Assembly: GCA_009926195.1 (NCBI GenBank)
Contig: RFPK01000108.1
Location: 1 to 6,876 of the forward strand
Length of the DNA stretch: 6,876 bases
Direction: 5' to 3'
Source of the DNA: Synechococcaceae bacterium WB4_1_0192
GTDB taxonomy: Bacteria > Cyanobacteriota > Cyanobacteriia > PCC-6307 > Cyanobiaceae
Shown piece after piece: positions 4,148 to 6,876 of this stretch. The notes beneath the pieces are model-generated. The model was not told where the DNA came from. It saw nothing but the letters and a program-made list of their open reading frames with translations, and did no database searches. Made by a program: the position numbers and the translations under genes. Position 1 is the stretch's first letter. The number at the start of each line of letters is the position of its first letter.

Positions 4148-4811
4148 AGGTGATGGACCAGTTGCGGCGTTTGATCAGGCGAGCGCCGGGGATGGCGGTG
4201 GCGGCGATGGACACGGCGAGGTGAGCGGCTTCTGCGGCGGGCAGGCCGGCGATGGCGGCGGAGATGGCGGCGCGGATGCGGGCCTTGATCGAGGTCTTGT
4301 CCGGTGTGCGGCTCACCTGCAGGGTGATCAGCTCCTCGGGCAGGGCATCGGCATCGCTGATCTCCACGGCCTCACTGAGCCGGCTGGTGAGACGGTGATC
4401 GAGCAGCTGGTGGGAGGTGGCGGCGGGATTGAGGCGCGAGAGCAGGTGGATGAGGGTGGATTCGAGGGCATCGGCGCGGTGGTCCTCGCGGCGGGCGAGG
4501 GCGGAGAAGCGCTTGGACTGGGAGGCGTGGTAGCTGGCGTCTGCGCGCAGGCGCTCGATCACCCAGCAGGTGGCATCGGCCTTGCGCAGAAAGGCCTCGC
4601 GGCTGGTGTGTTCAGCGGCGAGGGCCTGCTCAAGGTCGGCGATTGCGATGGTGCGCTCGTCGTCGTCCTCGCTGTCGAGGCGTTCAGCGAGGCGTGCGAT
4701 CCAGACGGTTTCGGCCTGGAGCTCGCTGCCGAGCTCCCAGAGGCTGGGCGGCTGGGGCGTGGGCGCCGCTTCTGCGCTGATGGCAGTGGTGATGGGGATG
4801 GCAACGGACAT
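4146..4811 (-). CDS. Gp157-family phage protein
   Basis: A 221-residue protein of the Siphovirus Gp157 type. It opens with LWELGSELQAE (24-34), where the family reads LYEL. A glutamate/alanine-rich middle (about 70-128) is probably a coiled coil. The C terminus carries the family's closing block: VEISDADALPEELITLQV, PDKTSIKARI (170-179) and IPGARLIKRRNWSI (207-220). The function of the family is not settled; its genes lie beside single-strand annealing or binding proteins in phages and a role in phage DNA metabolism is usually assumed. Here it precedes the Rad52-like gene. About 25 alanine-rich residues (182-206) separate PDK..IKA from IPGA, where most relatives have only a few, so this looks like an insertion. 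ATG 4811 has no clear ribosome site. Confidence 0.87.
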   Translation of the reverse strand: MSVAIPITTAISAEAAPTPQPPSLWELGSELQAETVWIARLAERLDSEDDDERTIAIADLEQALAAEHTSREAFLRKADATCWVIERLRADASYHASQSKRFSALARREDHRADALESTLIHLLSRLNPAATSHQLLDHRLTSRLSEAVEISDADALPEELITLQVSRTPDKTSIKARIRAAISAAIAGLPAAEAAHLAVSIAATAIPGARLIKRRNWSIT

Positions 4812-4858
4812 GGCGGTTTTTGCGGGTGTGTGAGGAGGACAGGGAGGCGGCGCTGCGC

Positions 4859-5410
4859 TCAGGCCTCGATGGTGAGCAGAGCGATCGGCAGCGCTGAGTG
4901 CGCCATCAGGGCTCGGGTGTGCTGAATCAGCGAGGCGGTACCGGCAGCACCGGGGAAGGCCACCACCTGCAGGGCGGCGCCGGCCGGTGCGGCGGCGAGC
5001 AGGGCGATGGCGCGGCTGAGCATCTGGCGGTTGCGGATCGGGCCGGCGGCGCGGCCGTATTGGCGCCAGGGGGCCGGGCAGGCGATCACGGGCCAGCCGA
5101 GCTGATCGGCAGCGGCGGCGATGGCCTGATCAGCACCGCGGGCGGCGCCATGGAGCAGGGCGAGCACGGGGCGGCCGGCGGCCACCTGCAGCAGCTGGGC
5201 GCAGATGCGGCTGATGGGCCAGGCCAGCTGGCGACCACCACCGGCCACGATCACCAGCGCAGGCGGAGCCGCTAAAGCACAGGGCGAACGAATACCAGGG
5301 GAAGACTGATCCTCAGGAACCGCCAATGCAGCGGCATGGGTACAGGACTCCATGGAAACCAACAGGCAGAAATAGACAACAAACTGGTGCGATCCAGCGG
5401 AGACCCGCAT
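4859..5410 (-). CDS. SLOG-domain protein (DUF2493, YspA/cpYpsA-related)
   Basis: The core from residue 51 on has the Rossmann-like SLOG fold: ALVIVAGGGR (51-60), LLHGAARGADQAIAAAA (85-101), LGWPVIACPAPWRQYG, AAGPIRNRQML (121-131) and VVAFPGAAGTASLIQHTRA (149-167). The glycine-rich loops and PIRN..M match DUF2493 proteins, thought to bind nucleotides or nucleotide-derived ligands; many members occur in phages or near conflict systems. The first 50 residues are not conserved-looking. ATG 5410 gives 183 residues; ATG 5353 (164 residues) is a fair alternative, and neither has a good ribosome site at normal distance. It is the first gene of the minus-strand run, 47 bases before Gp157, and lies just after a LexA-like palindrome, so it probably heads an operon with Gp157 and the Rad52-like gene. 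Confidence 0.82.
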   Translation of the reverse strand: MRVSAGSHQFVVYFCLLVSMESCTHAAALAVPEDQSSPGIRSPCALAAPPALVIVAGGGRQLAWPISRICAQLLQVAAGRPVLALLHGAARGADQAIAAAADQLGWPVIACPAPWRQYGRAAGPIRNRQMLSRAIALLAAAPAGAALQVVAFPGAAGTASLIQHTRALMAHSALPIALLTIEA

Positions 5411-5411
5411 G

Positions 5412-5439
5412 AAGGAGGGCGCTCCCTGGCCACCTCCTT
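5412..5439 (-). promoter_or_regulatory. Shine-Dalgarno-like AAGGAGG paired with its own complement
   Basis: On the minus strand AAGGAGG (5433-5439) is followed 14 bases later by CCTCCTT (5412-5418), directly before ATG 5410. The first is a perfect ribosome-binding sequence but lies too far (22 bases) from this ATG, and no other start codon lies at the right distance. The two can pair, which would hide the site. It may be translational control or a coincidence. Confidence 0.3.
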
Positions 5440-5480
5440 AGTGTATCAGTACGGGCGTACTAAACGCCAGTTGAGACGGG
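5440..5480 (-). promoter_or_regulatory. Candidate promoter with LexA-like box for the SLOG-Gp157-Rad52 operon
   Basis: On the minus strand TACACT (5440-5445) is a fair -10 hexamer. The 17 bases before it contain the palindrome AGTAC-GCCC-GTACT (5448-5461). Cyanobacterial LexA boxes are described as RGTACNNNDGTWCB. This site fits every position except D, which is C. A matching -35 is weak (GGCGTT). A repressor bound here would block the promoter of the SLOG gene. Because the operon encodes an annealing protein, SOS control would make sense; this is inference. Confidence 0.45.
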
Positions 5481-5686
5481 TGCAGCAGCCGCTGCTTCTT
5501 GATTCTTCATGGGCACAGATCGAGCGGTAACGGCATGATTCAGGGCGCTCTTTTCTGTTGGTTAGAGCATGATCAACAGGTCCAGCAGCGCAGGCAGCGC
5601 CTGGGCTGTGCGATCTCTGCCACCGGCCCAAGGACGCCCGGCCAGCGCAGCTGCGGGCGAGCGCCCTGCCTGCAGAACCAACCCCC

Positions 5687-5811
5687 CATTCCCGGCGGCG
5701 CCAGGGAGAACAGGATCACGCGAGCGCCAGGGTCGGCGACCGCAACGCGGCCTCGCCGACTCGCGCAGCCCTGGCGCCGTGTGACATCCTGACCTCCCGC
5801 CGCCGGGGGTG
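5687..5811. repeat. Very long imperfect hairpin (about 50 possible base pairs)
   Basis: From the outside inwards these pair: 5687-5699 with 5799-5811 (13, two G-T; CCCGGCGGC with GCCGCCGGG); 5704-5708 with 5794-5798; 5711-5715 with 5787-5791; 5716-5722 with 5778-5784 (one G-T); GCGCCAGGG (5724-5732) with CCCTGGCGC (5769-5777); TCGGCGA (5733-5739) with 5753-5759; and CCGC (5740-5743) with GCGG (5747-5750) around an AAC loop. The largest bulge is nine bases (5760-5768). No protein frame explains it. Candidates are a structured non-coding RNA, a 5' leader of the plus-strand gene at 5894, or a miniature inverted-repeat element; no target-site duplication is obvious. Confidence 0.75.
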
Positions 5812-5860
5812 ATCCACCGCTCACACCTGCCCGCTCGATCCAGGCGGCCCCCGGTGGATT
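5811..5860. repeat. Inverted repeat next to the long hairpin
   Basis: ATCCACCG (5812-5819) pairs with CGGTGGAT (5852-5859), plus a G-T pair outside; an inner CCTG/CAGG pair (5826-5829 with 5841-5844) is possible. It stacks directly on the right end of the long hairpin and is followed by GCTGC/GCAGC (5861-5865 with 5872-5876), so the region could be one multi-stem RNA ending 17 bases before the start codon at 5894. Confidence 0.5.
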
Positions 5861-5893
5861 GCTGCTTGTGTGCAGCGAGGGTGAGCGTCAGAG

Positions 5894-6163
5894 TTGAGCA
5901 AACGCTTGCCCCTCATCCGCCCCTCCCTGGCCATTGCCACCACGACTGCTACTGCCTCTGCCCTGATCGCCCTGGCGGCTCCGGCTGGTGTGCAGGCGAT
6001 CAGCCTCGATCAGGCCTGTCAGACGTTCGCTGCCAAGCTGAGCGCCGCCCAGGCCTCGGGTGACACGCAAAAGGCCCAGACCATCTACAGCGAGGGCAGC
6101 AAGCGCATCGCCAGCCGTTTCAACGGTGCAACCTGCCCGAACGTGACGGCGCCAACGCCCTGA
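5894..6163 (+). CDS. Small secreted protein, 89 residues
   Basis: I do not recognise the family. The N terminus is a clear signal peptide: basic MSKRLPLIRP, a hydrophobic stretch (about residues 11-29, ending IALAAP), and a likely signal-peptidase cut after AGVQA (about residue 35). The mature protein is about 54 residues, begins ISLDQAC and has two cysteines (C42, C81) that could form a disulfide in the periplasm. Its middle (AAKLSAAQASGDTQKAQTIYSEGSKRIAS) resembles a helical hairpin of the kind seen in small periplasmic repeats. The start is the TTG at 5894, since a stop lies in frame at 5882 and no ATG or GTG lies before the signal peptide. The gene follows the structured region 5687-5876, which could be its leader. 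Confidence 0.7.
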   Translation: MSKRLPLIRPSLAIATTTATASALIALAAPAGVQAISLDQACQTFAAKLSAAQASGDTQKAQTIYSEGSKRIASRFNGATCPNVTAPTP

Positions 6164-6232
6164 GCGCTCTGCTTGGGGCTGCTGGGGACCAGCTGGGCCG
6201 AGACCGATTGTTACGACTGCCTTTAAGTACCA

Positions 6233-6253
6233 TGCCTATTCGAGCTATAGGCA
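6233..6253 (+). promoter_or_regulatory. Inverted repeat just before the lipoprotein start codon
   Basis: TGCCTAT (6233-6239) and ATAGGCA (6247-6253) form a perfect 7-bp repeat with a 7-base centre, ending four bases before ATG 6258. As DNA it could be an operator, with TTTAAG (6222-6227) and TATAGG (6246-6251) spaced 18 bases apart as a poor promoter. As RNA it would cover the ribosome-binding region. No Shine-Dalgarno sequence is seen otherwise. Confidence 0.4.
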
Positions 6254-6257
6254 AACC

Positions 6258-6704
6258 ATGAAACGAGCATTGTCTGCTTTCATGCTCAGTGCTTTGCTCC
6301 TCGCGAGCTGCAAGCATTCCGATCATGCACCGTATAAATCTCGGTTTCCAAGCAAAGATGAAAGGGAAAGGGCGGCTGCCGAAGCGCAGCGATCAAACGA
6401 GCTAGCTAAATCCCTAGCCGCTTCTGAGGCATACTCTCAAGATGGCATGAGGCTGGCCGTGGAGGAGGTTCGAGACTCAATCAAAATCTGCATCTATGAC
6501 AAACTGCAGTATGGATGCGACAAGGTGAGTGCCGCTTTGGAGGACATCTCGTCAATGACTACCGACCAAACAGACTGTGGTCGAGCGGCCGCTGGGCTGA
6601 GCGTTGACACCATGATGACAGGCGTAGACGGCGAAAGCTATTTGCAGAAATTCCGTACGCAAATGCTTAAAGACTTTTCTGAGATCACAAAGCACTGCCG
6701 ATAG
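6258..6704 (+). CDS. Predicted lipoprotein, 148 residues, unknown function
   Basis: The N terminus MKRALSAFMLSALLLASC is a lipoprotein signal with lipobox LLAS-C; C18 would be lipidated and the protein anchored in a membrane facing the periplasm. The mature part has a charged helix (SKDERERAAAEAQRSNELAKSLAA, about 32-55) and then a domain with four cysteines (C77, C86, C107, C147), enough for two disulfides. I do not recognise the family. Base composition differs from the rest: sample lines are about 45-58% GC, and codons such as AAA and ATA-type triplets are more frequent, so the gene may be acquired. ATG 6258 is fixed by the signal peptide. An inverted repeat lies right before it. Confidence 0.8.
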   Translation: MKRALSAFMLSALLLASCKHSDHAPYKSRFPSKDERERAAAEAQRSNELAKSLAASEAYSQDGMRLAVEEVRDSIKICIYDKLQYGCDKVSAALEDISSMTTDQTDCGRAAAGLSVDTMMTGVDGESYLQKFRTQMLKDFSEITKHCR

Positions 6705-6876
6705 ACTCGCTTCGCGCACCGAGCGGCAAAGGCTCGTACCGAGGCCAACCTGATCCCCAGGCGGGCCTACATAGGGTTTCCTAAAAAAGCCAGAGCCCTG
6801 GCCGCGAACCCAAGATTCGACCATCAAGTGTCTTACTGAGTGATCCTCAAGCCGCAGACGCCTGAGCAGGCAATGG

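Larger units (their letters stand above)
5411..5893. other. Non-coding stretch rich in secondary structure
   Basis: No convincing gene is found in about 480 bases; open frames are arginine/proline-rich. It holds the promoter region of the minus-strand operon (left), several short hairpins (5586-5608, 5635-5659), the very long hairpin at 5687-5811, and two more inverted repeats (5811-5860 and 5861-5876) leading up to the secreted-protein gene at 5894. Confidence 0.6.

Noticed and set aside
3921..4925. Long plus-strand open frame of 334 codons, opposite the Gp157 and Rad52-like genes
   Set aside because: It is glycine/alanine-rich, has no family motif and lies antisense to two well-recognised genes; it is a by-product of high GC content.
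5557..5568. tRNA-like D-arm sequence TGTTGGTTAGAGC
   Set aside because: No acceptor stem, anticodon stem or T-arm could be placed around it.
1..6876. CRISPR array or HIP1 octamers (GCGATCGC)
   Set aside because: No regularly spaced repeats were seen, and only near-matches to HIP1 were noticed.
6705..6876. Possible gene or RNA at the right end
   Set aside because: No protein-like frame was seen; only a short CGAGC/GCTCG stem (6720-6736) without a T-tract is present.

Overview
The window is very GC-rich and its coding style, with small proteins and little Shine-Dalgarno sequence before many starts, suggests a high-GC cyanobacterium, most likely a freshwater Synechococcus/Cyanobium-type picocyanobacterium. 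This is an inference: the Rad52-like/Gp157 pairing and the style of the small hypothetical proteins point that way, but no marker gene is present.

Layout. Bases 1-61 hold what may be the tail of an upstream plus-strand gene. Bases 139-820 carry a plus-strand nucleotidyltransferase antitoxin (MntA-like) overlapping a HepT/DUF86 HEPN RNase toxin that starts at TTG. A hairpin at 879-899 separates this pair from a convergent 71-residue gene of unknown function (907-1122). Bases 1123-1634 hold no convincing gene. Their left part, together with the 5' end of the 71-residue gene, forms a long imperfect inverted repeat (1115-1290). From 1635 to 5410 seven genes run on the minus strand. In transcription order they are a SLOG (DUF2493) protein, a Gp157 phage-type protein, a Rad52-like single-strand annealing protein, BrnT toxin, BrnA antitoxin, a second MNT nucleotidyltransferase and a second HEPN protein. 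Bases 5411-5893 are non-coding, with a LexA-like palindrome inside a possible promoter and a second very long hairpin (5687-5811). The right end has two plus-strand genes for exported small proteins: a secreted 89-residue protein and a lower-GC lipoprotein.

How the parts work together. SLOG, Gp157 and Rad52-like genes look like a phage-derived recombination module that may be SOS-controlled. Three toxin-antitoxin modules surround it, so the window looks like an accessory or defence-type island. The clearest sign of its history is an exact 60-bp direct repeat (2394-2453 and 3057-3116). It duplicates the last 20 shared codons of the Rad52-like gene, keeps the same reading frame, and brackets brnTA. 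Collapsing the repeat would remove brnTA and join the Rad52-like gene to the second MNT gene through an ATGA overlap. This suggests that brnTA was inserted into an older rad52-like/MNT/HEPN operon.

The most unusual structural signals are the two long hairpins (about 46 and 50 possible base pairs), which none of the recognised genes explains.
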